The position numbers and the translations under genes are program-made. Under the pieces are notes generated by a model. The model did no database searches and was not told where the DNA came from. It saw only the letters and a program-made list of their open reading frames with translations. Below are positions 1 to 7,436 of a stretch of 32,208 bases of DNA, piece by piece. The DNA comes from CBDCEG01 sp965215775 (GTDB lineage: Bacteria; Pseudomonadota; Gammaproteobacteria; Cardiobacteriales; Ostreibacteriaceae). Where the stretch lies: positions 1-32,208 of the forward strand of contig CBDCEG010000007.1 in NCBI GenBank assembly GCA_965215775.1. The letters are read 5' to 3'. Position 1 is the first letter of the stretch. The number at the start of each line of letters is the position of its first letter.

Positions 1-297
1 ATTGGCTCATCTATCATAACAAAGGCAAATAAATTTGTTATTGAGATAAATAAGCTTGATATAAATATATTTCATAAATTTTTACCAAATGGAGAGTTTT
101 ATGCAGTTTTAAAAACTTTAGTAAGTTTCCTTCTAAGAGAACAGCTTCCTTATGATATAAGACTAGGAATAATAAAAAAAGATGTACCTAAATTAATATT
201 AGAAGAAGGTAATAAAATATATTTAGGTTGGAGTAGCTTTATTTCTGAAAAAGGATTTACTCAAGATGCTACGATAAATATAACTGGTGCTACTTAG
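1..297 (+). CDS. tssG: TssG (VasB/ImpH) T6SS baseplate protein, C-terminal end
   Basis: This is the last 98 codons of a gene that begins before the window, with its stop at 295-297. TssG is a wedge component of the T6SS baseplate, assembling with TssF and TssE in the cytoplasm. The visible part matches the family C-terminus: a stretch 'FLPNGEFYAVLKTLVSF', then 'LREQLPYDIRLGI', then the near-invariant 'LGWSSFI', which corresponds to the LGWTSWL signature of ImpH/TssG. The next gene starts at the base after the stop, so the two are probably translated together. The assignment is recognition by motif and context; the N-terminus cannot be judged. Confidence 0.85.
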   Translation: MGSSIITKANKFVIEINKLDINIFHKFLPNGEFYAVLKTLVSFLLREQLPYDIRLGIIKKDVPKLILEEGNKIYLGWSSFISEKGFTQDATINITGAT

Positions 298-1053
298 ATG
301 TATAGATTATTTTTGTTTATAAAAAATGTCTCCTCTCTTCAAAAAGGGACTAAAGTTAAACATGAGTTTGATGATGCAGGCGGTAGTATTGGATCAGACC
401 AAAATTGTAACTGGGTTATTGATGACTATGCTAAATCAGTAGAAGACACTCAGTGTCAAATAATTTATTTAAATGAAAATTACTGCTTAAAAGAGATTGC
501 TGGAAGCACTAGAATTAACAAATCGCACAAAACTCTTAATAAAGGCGCACTTGTAACATTAAAATCAGGTGATTTAATAGAAATTGGGCGTTACTTAATA
601 ATTGTTAACTATATAAAGAAAGGAGAAAATTTTTTTCATAAAGATTTATCAGATTTAATAGGTGAAAGATATAATATATTAATAGAGGATCACAATATAG
701 ATGACTTTATTTTAAAAACCAAAACTAAAGGTGAACTTTTACTTGATAAAAAAAGTGAGTTAGACCCACTAATTTTACTATCTGATGATGATAACAAATT
801 AGATTTAGATATTGATGACTTTGGTTTTGATATAATACCTAAAGATAATTTAGGGGTTTCTAAAAAAGATATTGGTGGGCTAGATGGAACTGATAATACC
901 CACCAATCAGTATCCTTAGTTTATAGGGTAAAAGAAAGCAAAAGAGCAGTTATAGAAGAAAAAGTAGAGAAAGAATTAAAAGTAAAAAAAGAAGACATAA
1001 TAATTAAAGAAAATCTTGATCCAATAAAAGAATTTCCTAAACTAAAAAAATAG
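298..1053 (+). CDS. tagH: FHA-domain T6SS protein (Fha/TagH, VasC-like)
   Basis: This 251-residue protein has an N-terminal forkhead-associated domain at about residues 8-103. The FHA hallmarks are visible: 'GGSIGSDQNCNWVIDD' near residue 29, an 'AGSTRIN' segment corresponding to the usual D-x-S-x-N-G-xx-N loop, and 'LKSGDLIEIG' corresponding to the GD-x-I-x-IG strand. The rest is acidic and low in complexity and ends in a lysine/glutamate-rich tail. Family members bind phosphothreonine on partner proteins and take part in post-translational control of T6SS assembly. The position between tssG and tssJ is that of vasC in Vibrio-type clusters. The canonical FHA arginine and serine are not obvious, so phospho-binding may be weakened. 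No transmembrane segment is seen. Confidence 0.8.
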   Translation: MYRLFLFIKNVSSLQKGTKVKHEFDDAGGSIGSDQNCNWVIDDYAKSVEDTQCQIIYLNENYCLKEIAGSTRINKSHKTLNKGALVTLKSGDLIEIGRYLIIVNYIKKGENFFHKDLSDLIGERYNILIEDHNIDDFILKTKTKGELLLDKKSELDPLILLSDDDNKLDLDIDDFGFDIIPKDNLGVSKKDIGGLDGTDNTHQSVSLVYRVKESKRAVIEEKVEKELKVKKEDIIIKENLDPIKEFPKLKK

Positions 1054-1064
1054 GTTCTGAAAAC

Positions 1065-1813
1065 ATGAATAATAAAATAAAAAAAATACTATCTAGAATA
1101 AGTGTGTTGTTAGTAATAACTCAGATTGGGTCTTGTACTGTAATGGATGCTGCAAGTAAAACATGGGAAGTTATAAAAGATCCATCTATAAAAGTAGGTG
1201 AAGACAAAGAATCAAAATCTAAATTTGCTCTATCAATATATGCCGATAAAAAAGTAAATATTAATGAATATTCAGATAGCGATGACTTGGATGAAGAGAA
1301 AGGCAGAAAGAGGAGAAAGACAACTCAAATTTGGAAAAAAATGATGATGGGTTGCATACAACAGCAGATATATGTGAAGATAATGAAGACTGTGATTCAT
1401 CAGGTGTAGATGTTGATACAATAAAGAAACGCAAACAAAAATCAAGTAAAGAAGCTGGTGAAGAACAAGCAACCCCAATAAGTCTAAAAATAATTCAGCT
1501 TAAAGATGACTCACTATTTATGAGTGCTGATTACTCCAGTTTAGAAAAAGATTTAAAAGGTAGTTTAGGTAAGACCTATTTAGATCATGATGAGTACATA
1601 ATTGACCCAAAACAGTTTAAATATATTGATTTTTCAGAAGTTGATGAAGATACACACTACATTGCTGTATTAGCATTTTATAGAGATTATAATAATGTAA
1701 AGTGGGAGAGATACCATAAAGATAAAGTCAAAAGCAAAAGAGTACTCTTTTCTAGTAAGGCTACTAGAAAAGAAAGTAGAAATAAAAAAAGAAAACTAAG
1801 AGGATATTATTAA
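1065..1813 (+). CDS. tssJ: TssJ (VasD/SciN) outer-membrane lipoprotein, frame-interrupted, with a long charged insert
   Basis: The N-terminal part (1065 on) has a lipoprotein signal: basic residues, a hydrophobic stretch 'ISVLLVITQIGSC', and Cys24 as the lipidation site. The C-terminal part is in another frame, running to the stop just before tssK, and carries TssJ-like segments 'TPISLKIIQLKDDSLF' and 'THYIAVLAFYRD'. The frame must change between 1295 and 1406. A single missing base there gives 249 codons plus stop, which fits the total length exactly. TssJ anchors the TssM/TssL membrane complex to the outer membrane. The family is usually about 150-180 residues. Here an insert of roughly 65-70 mostly charged residues separates the first strand from 'PISLKI'. 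The shift may be a sequencing error or true inactivation. Confidence 0.7.
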
Positions 1814-3160
1814 ATGAGTGTAAAAAATAGAGTTATTTGGAGTGAAGGACTGTTTATAAGACCTCACCATTTTCAGCAAGAGTTTAAGTTTAATGAGCAT
1901 AATGTTAATCAAAAAATACAAAATCTAAATCCATTCTTTTTTGGATTCAGAACATTAGAAATAAATAAGGAGTATTTAGGTTTTGGAAAAGTTGGTATTC
2001 AGCTGGCAAGAGGTGTTTTGCCAGATGGGACTTCCTTTGAACTTCCTAATGAAGCACCATTACCTGAGCCTTTAACAATAGAGAAAGCAGATGTAACCAA
2101 TCAGAAGATATACTTATGCCTACCTCTCAAAGTTAGTGGTGTTAGAGAGGTTTTGTTAGACTCTGATACCCTTGGAGGCACAAGGCTTAAAACTAAACTA
2201 ATTGATATAAAAGATACTTTTTCAGAGGATGGAAACTATGCTAATTTAGGCTTAGCAGAGCTTGACTTTAAACTAATGCTGGAGAAAGATGATAGAAGTA
2301 AATATACTTCCTTGGCAATAGCTAGAATAGCTAGTGTAAATCCAGATAAATCAATTATTTTAGATGATAAATTTTATGCAACCTCAATATCCATATCATC
2401 TATACCTAGATTGAAGGACTTTCTTGTTGAGGTTGCTTCTCTAATGAGAGAGCGAGCAAAATCTATATCTGAAAGAGTTGGATCACCAAGTCAATCTGGT
2501 GTTGCTGATGTAACTGATTTTATGATGTTATTAGCTTTAAATAGGATGCACCCTTATTTTATTCATTTATCTAAATTAAATCATTTAGATCTAGAGACAC
2601 TATATAGTGCTTTAATAATGGCTTGTGGTGAGTTAAGCACCTTTGTTCAAGAAGGAAAATTGCCAGAGGCATTTTTACCTTATGATCATGAAGAGCCACA
2701 TATTTCTATTATTCCTCTTGAGGTTAATTTGAAACAGATATTAAGCTCTGTTATGAGCTCTAAAGCGATACCTATTCCTATAGTATTTAGAGATCATGGA
2801 GTTCATGTTGCTGCTGTTCATGATGTTGATTTAATTAAAACAGCTAGTTTTGTTTTAGCAGTTAGAGCTGATATGCCTGCAGGTGAGTTAAAAACTAGGT
2901 TTACTCAACAAACAAAAATATCATCCATTGATAAAATTAGAGAATTAATAAACTTACAATTACCAGGGGTTCCGTTAATTCCTTTACCTGTTGCACCTAG
3001 ACACCTTCCTTACCATGCTGGATTTACTTACTTTCAACTTGACAGTGATATAAGTGCTTGGAAAGCTTTGGAAGAAAGCTCTGGCTTTGGTTTCCATATA
3101 TCAGGTGAATACAAAAATTTAGAGTTGGAATTTTGGGCTATAAGGAGTGATAAAATATGA
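1814..3160 (+). CDS. tssK: TssK (VasE) T6SS baseplate adaptor
   Basis: This 448-residue protein opens with the family signature 'VIWSEGLFIRPHHFQQ' at residues 8-23, equivalent to WxEGMFLxPQHFQ. Further typical segments are 'MRERAKSISERVGSP', a central helical bundle with 'DFMMLLALNRMHPYF', and a C-terminal domain containing 'LPGVPLIPLPVAPRHLPY', which precedes the 'YFQLD' strand. TssK is a trimer that links the baseplate (TssF/TssG) to the membrane complex (TssL/TssM) in the cytoplasm. Length is normal (about 440-450). The start codon directly follows the tssJ stop, and the 3' end overlaps tssL by 4 bases (ATGA), which indicates one operon with coupled translation. Confidence 0.95.
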   Translation: MSVKNRVIWSEGLFIRPHHFQQEFKFNEHNVNQKIQNLNPFFFGFRTLEINKEYLGFGKVGIQLARGVLPDGTSFELPNEAPLPEPLTIEKADVTNQKIYLCLPLKVSGVREVLLDSDTLGGTRLKTKLIDIKDTFSEDGNYANLGLAELDFKLMLEKDDRSKYTSLAIARIASVNPDKSIILDDKFYATSISISSIPRLKDFLVEVASLMRERAKSISERVGSPSQSGVADVTDFMMLLALNRMHPYFIHLSKLNHLDLETLYSALIMACGELSTFVQEGKLPEAFLPYDHEEPHISIIPLEVNLKQILSSVMSSKAIPIPIVFRDHGVHVAAVHDVDLIKTASFVLAVRADMPAGELKTRFTQQTKISSIDKIRELINLQLPGVPLIPLPVAPRHLPYHAGFTYFQLDSDISAWKALEESSGFGFHISGEYKNLELEFWAIRSDKI

Positions 3161-4047
3161 CAAATGTGAATTTAACAGACGAATTCTTAGATGCAGAGAA
3201 AGAATATGATGAAAATGAAAGTACTCAAAATATTCCTGATAAAGATAATGTAACGAAAAATATTGAAAAAACACAAGGGTTAAAAGATATAAGTCATATA
3301 GATAAAATGCTCTATAAAGATATTAATTTAATTGATGTTGATAATGACTATAGCTTTGATATAAACTCAAATAATTACAATAGGATTATAGAAATATCTA
3401 GCTCTATATTATCTGTAGCACTAGAAGTTAGGAAAATAAAAAGCTTTGAAGAAGAGAAAAATCTTTATGTGCGAATACGAGACGAAATTGACGGAGTATC
3501 AGAGGAAATAAAGACTCTTGGCTATGATAACTCAGTTCAGTTATCTTTTAGATATTGCCTATGCTCTTTTTTAGATGAAGCTGTTATGAGTACAGACTGG
3601 GGAAGTAGTTCTATTTGGTCTAATAAATCTATGTTATCTCACTTTCATGATGAGACTTGGGGAGGAGAGAAGTTTTTCCAAATAATATCAAGAACAATGA
3701 CAGAACCTGAAAAATATAGAGATTTACTTGAGTTTTTATACTTATGTTTAGCTCTTGGGTTCAAAGGGCAGTATGGTATAGAAAAAGATGGCAAGGAAAG
3801 TATACAAAAGATTTTAAAAAAACTACAGAAGATACTTAGAGAGTTAAGAGGAGGTTATAGCAAAAGTTTAACCAAAAACTTAGATATCTCAAAGCGTCAA
3901 TATAAGCTAGATAAATTATTCCCAATATGGGGTGTTTGGGGCATTTCTGCTTTAATTCTTGGGCTAATATATTTTTTGTATGATTTCTCATTAACTGACA
4001 CAACTGGAGAAGTGTTAGATAAATTAGATAAAATTTTAAAAAAATAG
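3157..4047 (+). CDS. tssL: TssL (VasF/DotU-like) T6SS inner-membrane protein
   Basis: This 296-residue DotU-family protein has an acidic, low-complexity N-terminal extension (residues 1-70). The cytoplasmic helical domain follows (about 70-235), with typical segments 'LCSFLDEAVMST', 'GEKFFQIISR', and 'LYLCLALGFKGQYG', the last being the most conserved TssL motif. Near the C-terminus one membrane segment, 'WGISALILGLIYFLYDF', forms the tail anchor. There is no C-terminal OmpA-like peptidoglycan-binding domain, so this is the short form. TssL joins TssM and TssJ in the trans-envelope complex and docks TssK. The gene overlaps tssK by 4 bases and is followed 11 bases later by the VasH-like gene. 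The ClpV gene found next to tssL in many clusters is absent. Confidence 0.92.
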   Translation: MTNVNLTDEFLDAEKEYDENESTQNIPDKDNVTKNIEKTQGLKDISHIDKMLYKDINLIDVDNDYSFDINSNNYNRIIEISSSILSVALEVRKIKSFEEEKNLYVRIRDEIDGVSEEIKTLGYDNSVQLSFRYCLCSFLDEAVMSTDWGSSSIWSNKSMLSHFHDETWGGEKFFQIISRTMTEPEKYRDLLEFLYLCLALGFKGQYGIEKDGKESIQKILKKLQKILRELRGGYSKSLTKNLDISKRQYKLDKLFPIWGVWGISALILGLIYFLYDFSLTDTTGEVLDKLDKILKK

Positions 4048-4058
4048 CTAAAATTGAT

Positions 4059-5495
4059 ATGAAAACCTTAATTTCTGACATTATAAACCTAGATAATCCA
4101 GCTGACAAACTTAATGCTTTTATGAGTGAAATTCAGAGTATTTATGAAGATATTAAAATTCATTACTATGAACCTGACATTTCAGGTCAGCAATTATATT
4201 TAAGTATATCAAATGATAAGCTAATAGAGAAAAATTTATCTTTTTCTATATTAGATACTGAAAATCCAATATGTTTTAGTTTTCTTTCTATGAAAGTTTA
4301 TATGACAGATAAGCTAAGTTTTTTTTCAAATTATTCAATTTTTAGAAAATATTTTACCAACTATCCGTCAAATCATAAAGTTTTAGCATTTCCTATATAT
4401 CACAAGCTAAAAAAAATAGGGGTCTTTGCCTTTATATCTAATGATAGAACTCTTAGAAAAATCAAAGGAGACAGAAATATTCAATTGTTTATGGATTTAT
4501 ATGGTTTTTCAGTCTTTAAAAATAAGCAAGTATTAGAGCTAGAAAGTCAGCTAAGTAACTATTATAGTAAAATAAAAAGATTTGAGTCCTTAGAAAAGCT
4601 TTCTAGTATTGATACGCATATAAAAAATAACTGGGTTAATGAAACTGGTAGTGCAAATAAATTTTATAAAGATATTACTAGATTGATAATTTCAGATGAT
4701 AATATTTTTATTGCTGGTGATGCAGGTACAGGCAAAACACACCTCGCTAAAATAATGCAGGTCTCCATCCAATCACTAGGTAATAAACTATATATAGATT
4801 TTAAAAACAAATCTTCATCTTATATACTTTACAAATACCTCACCGCTGATTATATGAAAGTATTTTTTAAGAAATATCAAAATACCACCCTACTCTTTGA
4901 TAATATTGAGTATTGTAGATACCCATTGCAAGACAGGATATTAGAATTTTTATCATTAGAAACACTGCATAAGTTTAATATAAGAATAATATCAACATCA
5001 TCAAAACCTATCAGAAAACTAGAAGATTCTTTGTTATACACAGAGTTAGTAAAGCTACTATCTAGGAAAACTTTAAATATACAATGTTTATTAAGTAGAA
5101 AATCACAAGTTATCTCATTAGCAGCACTCTTTATATATGAAATACAGGTGAAATATAATAATACTAATATTGCAATTTCCCCTAAAGCTCTAAATTGGCT
5201 TTGCAGTATTAAATACAAAGAAAGTGTTAAAGAGCTTAAGCAAATTATAGAGAAAGCATATAATATATCTCCAGAGAAAAATATTATTAATTTGCAGGCT
5301 TTAAGAAATTCAAAAAAAGATTACTCTTATAGTAAAGGTGAGAGTTATAAACTATCAAGCTTAGTAAGAAACTATGAGAAATCTATAATAGAAAATAGTA
5401 TTATAAAAAATCTTGGAAATAAGGCAAAATCAGCAGATGAGTTAGGTGTCGCAAAAAGAACTTTTAACTATAAATGTAATAAATATAACTTATAA
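4059..5495 (+). CDS. vasH: VasH-like T6SS regulator, degenerate bacterial enhancer-binding protein
   Basis: The layout is that of VasH: a GAF-like sensory domain (about residues 20-150), a short coiled linker ('VLELESQLSNYY'), an AAA+ module (about 195-410), and a C-terminal Fis-type helix-turn-helix ('NKAKSADELGVAKRTFNY'). Walker A is clear at residues 220-227 ('GDAGTGKT'). Walker B is 'LLFDNIE' at 278-284, so the usual acidic pair DE is DN here. The sigma-54 contact loop GAFTGA is not found; only about 50 residues separate Walker A from Walker B and they contain no such motif. VasH family members activate sigma-54 promoters of T6SS genes. This copy is unlikely to remodel sigma-54 holoenzyme normally and may act as a nucleotide-binding or DNA-binding regulator instead. 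The position after tssL supports the orthology. Confidence 0.75.
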   Translation: MKTLISDIINLDNPADKLNAFMSEIQSIYEDIKIHYYEPDISGQQLYLSISNDKLIEKNLSFSILDTENPICFSFLSMKVYMTDKLSFFSNYSIFRKYFTNYPSNHKVLAFPIYHKLKKIGVFAFISNDRTLRKIKGDRNIQLFMDLYGFSVFKNKQVLELESQLSNYYSKIKRFESLEKLSSIDTHIKNNWVNETGSANKFYKDITRLIISDDNIFIAGDAGTGKTHLAKIMQVSIQSLGNKLYIDFKNKSSSYILYKYLTADYMKVFFKKYQNTTLLFDNIEYCRYPLQDRILEFLSLETLHKFNIRIISTSSKPIRKLEDSLLYTELVKLLSRKTLNIQCLLSRKSQVISLAALFIYEIQVKYNNTNIAISPKALNWLCSIKYKESVKELKQIIEKAYNISPEKNIINLQALRNSKKDYSYSKGESYKLSSLVRNYEKSIIENSIIKNLGNKAKSADELGVAKRTFNYKCNKYNL

Positions 5496-5517
5496 ATAAT
5501 TTATAAAGGAGAAAAAA

Positions 5518-6147
5518 ATGAATAAAATAATAATACTTTTTTTACTATCAATTAATATAAATATGTCATCTGCCGATAGTATTAATAAACCTACAAATAA
5601 ATGTACTAAAATAATGTCAAACAAAGCAAGATTAGCCTGTTTTGATAAGGTATTTGGCAAAGTTCAGTTAATAATTAATAACTCTAAGCTAGTAAGTGAT
5701 ATATATAAAAATGAAAATAAAAGAACTGACTTTAGTGATGACCTAATTCTCACAGATTCTTTTGGCGCTATAACTAAAAGAATGTTTTTAACTTCAAGTA
5801 GTAAAGTAAAAAGCAAATACTCACCAGTACTTTCTTTTAGTTGCATAGATGATATAACTCGTATGCAAGTTGCTTTAACTAAACAAATTGATAAAAGATT
5901 TATAAAAGTTACTTTTTTAGATAAAAATAATTCTATAATAAGCTCACAAAATTGGAATGTTTTAGAAGATGGTTTTTTGCTTGATGTTGGGCGTGGTCTC
6001 TATGCAATTAGAGAAGCTAAAAAACTATTTAAGTATAAAACTATAAAAATAAGAGTTATGGATAGCTCTAAAGAGTGGATTTTTAATATAAAAGATTTGA
6101 AGAAACTAATAACTCCTTTAAGAGACTCATGTCATTGGAAAGGATAA
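5518..6147 (+). CDS. vasI: VasI/TagO-family T6SS accessory protein
   Basis: This 209-residue exported protein has a hydrophobic N-terminus ('IIILFLLSININMSSADS') that looks like a cleavable signal. It is followed by the family's cysteine motif 'CTKIMSNKARLACFDKVFG'. The C-terminal half carries the typical 'DVGRGLYAIREAKKLF' and the closing 'ITPLRDSCHW', which match VasI/TagO proteins. The function is not firmly known; the gene is conserved next to vasH in Vibrio-type T6SS clusters and the product is presumed periplasmic. It has a strong ribosome-binding site (AAAGGAGA) 7 bases before the ATG and lies 22 bases after vasH, so it is probably part of the same transcript. Confidence 0.75.
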   Translation: MNKIIILFLLSININMSSADSINKPTNKCTKIMSNKARLACFDKVFGKVQLIINNSKLVSDIYKNENKRTDFSDDLILTDSFGAITKRMFLTSSSKVKSKYSPVLSFSCIDDITRMQVALTKQIDKRFIKVTFLDKNNSIISSQNWNVLEDGFLLDVGRGLYAIREAKKLFKYKTIKIRVMDSSKEWIFNIKDLKKLITPLRDSCHWKG

Positions 6148-6179
6148 TATATTATTTAATATAAATTTAAGAGGAAAAA

Positions 6180-6473
6180 ATGTCAGAAAATAAACCAATA
6201 TCAACAGTCAATGATTTGCATATATGCACTGTTTGTGAAAATAAGAAATTCCCAATAATAACTGGAAGCCCAACGACTAAAATAGATGGTCAGCCCGTTG
6301 CAAGAATAGGAGACAAAACAGCTTGTGGGGCAATAATAATTCAAGGCTCATCAACATCTAAAGCTGATAATATACCTGTTGCTTATATAGGTGCAAATAC
6401 TTCCCATGATGGAACGAAACCAACAGGAAAAATAATAACAGGAAAAGAAAGTATGCTAGTAACTCCTGCTTAA
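6180..6473 (+). CDS. PAAR-domain T6SS spike-tip protein
   Basis: This 97-residue protein is a stand-alone PAAR domain. Repeating Gly-Asp/Ser turns are visible: 'ITGSPTTKIDGQPVARIGD', 'TACGAIIIQGSS', 'DNIPVAYIGA', and 'PTGKIITGKESMLV'. Cysteines and histidines of the zinc site (His16, Cys18, Cys21, Cys50, His73 and nearby) are present. PAAR proteins sharpen the VgrG trimer and can carry effectors; with no extension here, it is a bare tip. A ribosome-binding site (GAGG) precedes the start. It is the last + strand gene of the T6SS block and faces the minus-strand vgrG cassette, which may once have ended about 100 bases from it. Confidence 0.85.
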   Translation: MSENKPISTVNDLHICTVCENKKFPIITGSPTTKIDGQPVARIGDKTACGAIIIQGSSTSKADNIPVAYIGANTSHDGTKPTGKIITGKESMLVTPA

Positions 6474-6626
6474 ATTTTCTTTAGTGATACCTAAAGTTGA
6501 GATAAAAAGGTTAAGTGCTTTATTTTATATCAGCTGTAATTGTTATGATATGCGAATTTATGAATGATTTTCTACTTTCTAAGTGATTTTATTTCTTCTA
6601 AACTCAAACCTGTTATTAATGAAATT
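6474..6626. other. Intergenic stretch holding the probable cut-off 3' end of the LRR gene
   Basis: No complete gene is present. On the minus strand, 6626 down to a TAG at 6574-6572 reads 'ISLITGLSLEEIKSLRK' and then stops. This looks like the natural C-terminus of the leucine-rich-repeat gene that is now cut at 8422 by the insertion sequences. The rest (6474-6571) shows no clear signal beyond a weak hairpin after the PAAR stop (TTTAG...CTAAA). Confidence 0.4.
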
Positions 6627-6820
6627 TGTAATGGTCTAATTTTATGGAACACTTTTTAAGCGACATTTATCATTCTATTAAATTTTTCATTTGGTGTCAT
6701 GTGATTTATTGCGGAGTTTAACCTCTTATAATTATAAAAATATATATAACTATCTACTTTTTCAGTAACTTCTGGATGGTTTTTAAAACTTAAATAATTT
6801 AATCTTTCAGACTTTAGACT
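6627..6820 (-). mobile_element. IS3-family remnant: orfB 3' end and right terminal repeat, minus orientation
   Basis: Read on the minus strand, 6816 to 6659 encodes the last ~50 codons of an IS3-family OrfB: 'ERLNYLSFKNHPEVTEK', 'SYIYFYNYKRLNSAINHM', 'TPNEKFNRMINVA' and stop. The outer end at 6627 begins TGTAATGGTC, the element's right terminal repeat. The rest of this copy is missing because another copy begins at 6821. Bases 6627-6694 are an exact 68-base inverted match to 8355-8422. Confidence 0.8.
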
Positions 6821-6855
6821 TGAAGTGGTTCAGTTTTATGGGACAGATTTTTAGC
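6821..6855 (+). repeat. IS3-family left terminal repeat (IRL), copy 1
   Basis: The 35-base end starting TGAAGTGGTTCAGTTTTATG is matched exactly, in inverted orientation, at 12531-12565. It is also an imperfect inverted partner of the end at 8389-8422 (about two thirds identical, with core TTTTATGG shared). A TATAAT box (6857-6862) lies just inside, as expected for an orfA promoter. Confidence 0.85.
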
Positions 6856-6884
6856 CTATAATACACTTTTAAGAGGAAAAAATT

Positions 6885-7191
6885 ATGTCAAAAATTAACA
6901 AACAAAGAAAAAACTTGGACTGTAGAGCAAAAGCTTGATTATGCTAAACTTATGGTGCATGAAAATTATACAAATAGTCAAATTCAAGAAATTTCTGGTG
7001 CAGGAAAATCAGCTGTTGCGCGTTGGAAAAAACAATATATTGATGAATTAGGCGGAAAAACTCCAGATGGCAAAAGAGCGTTGACGGCTCAACAACAGGA
7101 AATTCAAGACCTTAGGAAACAGCTTTGGAGGGCTAAAAGAGACAATGAAATTTTAAAAAAGGCTGCTGCCATTTTTATTCAAAAAAACTAA
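6885..7191 (+). CDS. IS3-family OrfA (helix-turn-helix), frame-interrupted near its start
   Basis: OrfA of an IS3-family element supplies the DNA-binding part of the OrfAB transposase. The natural ATG at 6885 follows a GAGG ribosome site, but its frame ends after 17 codons. One extra A in 6904-6906 accounts for this; removing it gives 101 codons plus stop: 'MSKINKQEKTWTVEQK' joining 'LDYAKLMVHENYTNSQIQEI'. A helix-turn-helix ('NSQIQEISGAGKSAVARWKK') and a C-terminal leucine-zipper-like helix ('LTAQQQEIQDLRKQLWRA') are visible. The end 'ILKKAAAIFIQKN' is typical of this group (DNEILKKAAA). The ORF open without repair starts at 6952. The gene overlaps a -1 slippage heptamer just before its stop. 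Confidence 0.85.
7182..7188 (+). promoter_or_regulatory. Programmed -1 frameshift heptamer A AAA AAC
   Basis: In the OrfA frame the codons read caa-aaa-aac-taa, giving a canonical X XXY YYZ slippery heptamer immediately before the stop. A -1 slip continues in frame through CTA AAA ACT GAA into OrfB at 7206. IS3-family elements make their active OrfAB fusion this way. Because orfB is truncated here, the fusion would be non-functional. Confidence 0.75.
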
Positions 7192-7205
7192 AAACTGAAG
7201 TTATT

Positions 7206-7370
7206 ATGAAAATAAAAATGGCAAATAAAAATTACTCAATAACTGAATTATGCACTGCTTATGGAGTTCCTAAAAATACATTTTATAGAAAGACTAACAC
7301 TAGGAAAATTAATAGAAAATCTTCTAAAATAATATCTTTATTCCTGGTTTCTAAATCGAAGTGCAACTAA
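7206..7370 (+). pseudogene. IS3-family OrfB, N-terminal fragment
   Basis: The ORF begins 'MKIKMANKNYSITELCTAYG' and continues 'VPKNTFYRK', a typical start of an IS3-family OrfB with its helix-turn-helix before the DDE catalytic core. It runs about 48 codons before the sequence changes to the presumed IS30 left end, where it reaches a stop at 7368-7370. The catalytic core is absent; only the matching C-terminal codons reappear at the far end of the element and, in a separate copy, at 6659-6816. Confidence 0.7.
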
Positions 7371-7436
7371 ATTTTATTTTCTGGTTTTAATTTGGAACTA
7401 GTTGTTTTTATTTTTATTAACTAAGATAATAACATT

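Noticed and set aside
6952..7191. Start of IS3 OrfA at the internal ATG 6952
   Set aside because: The upstream ATG 6885 has a ribosome site and typical OrfA N-terminus; the apparent late start only reflects an extra A at 6904-6906.
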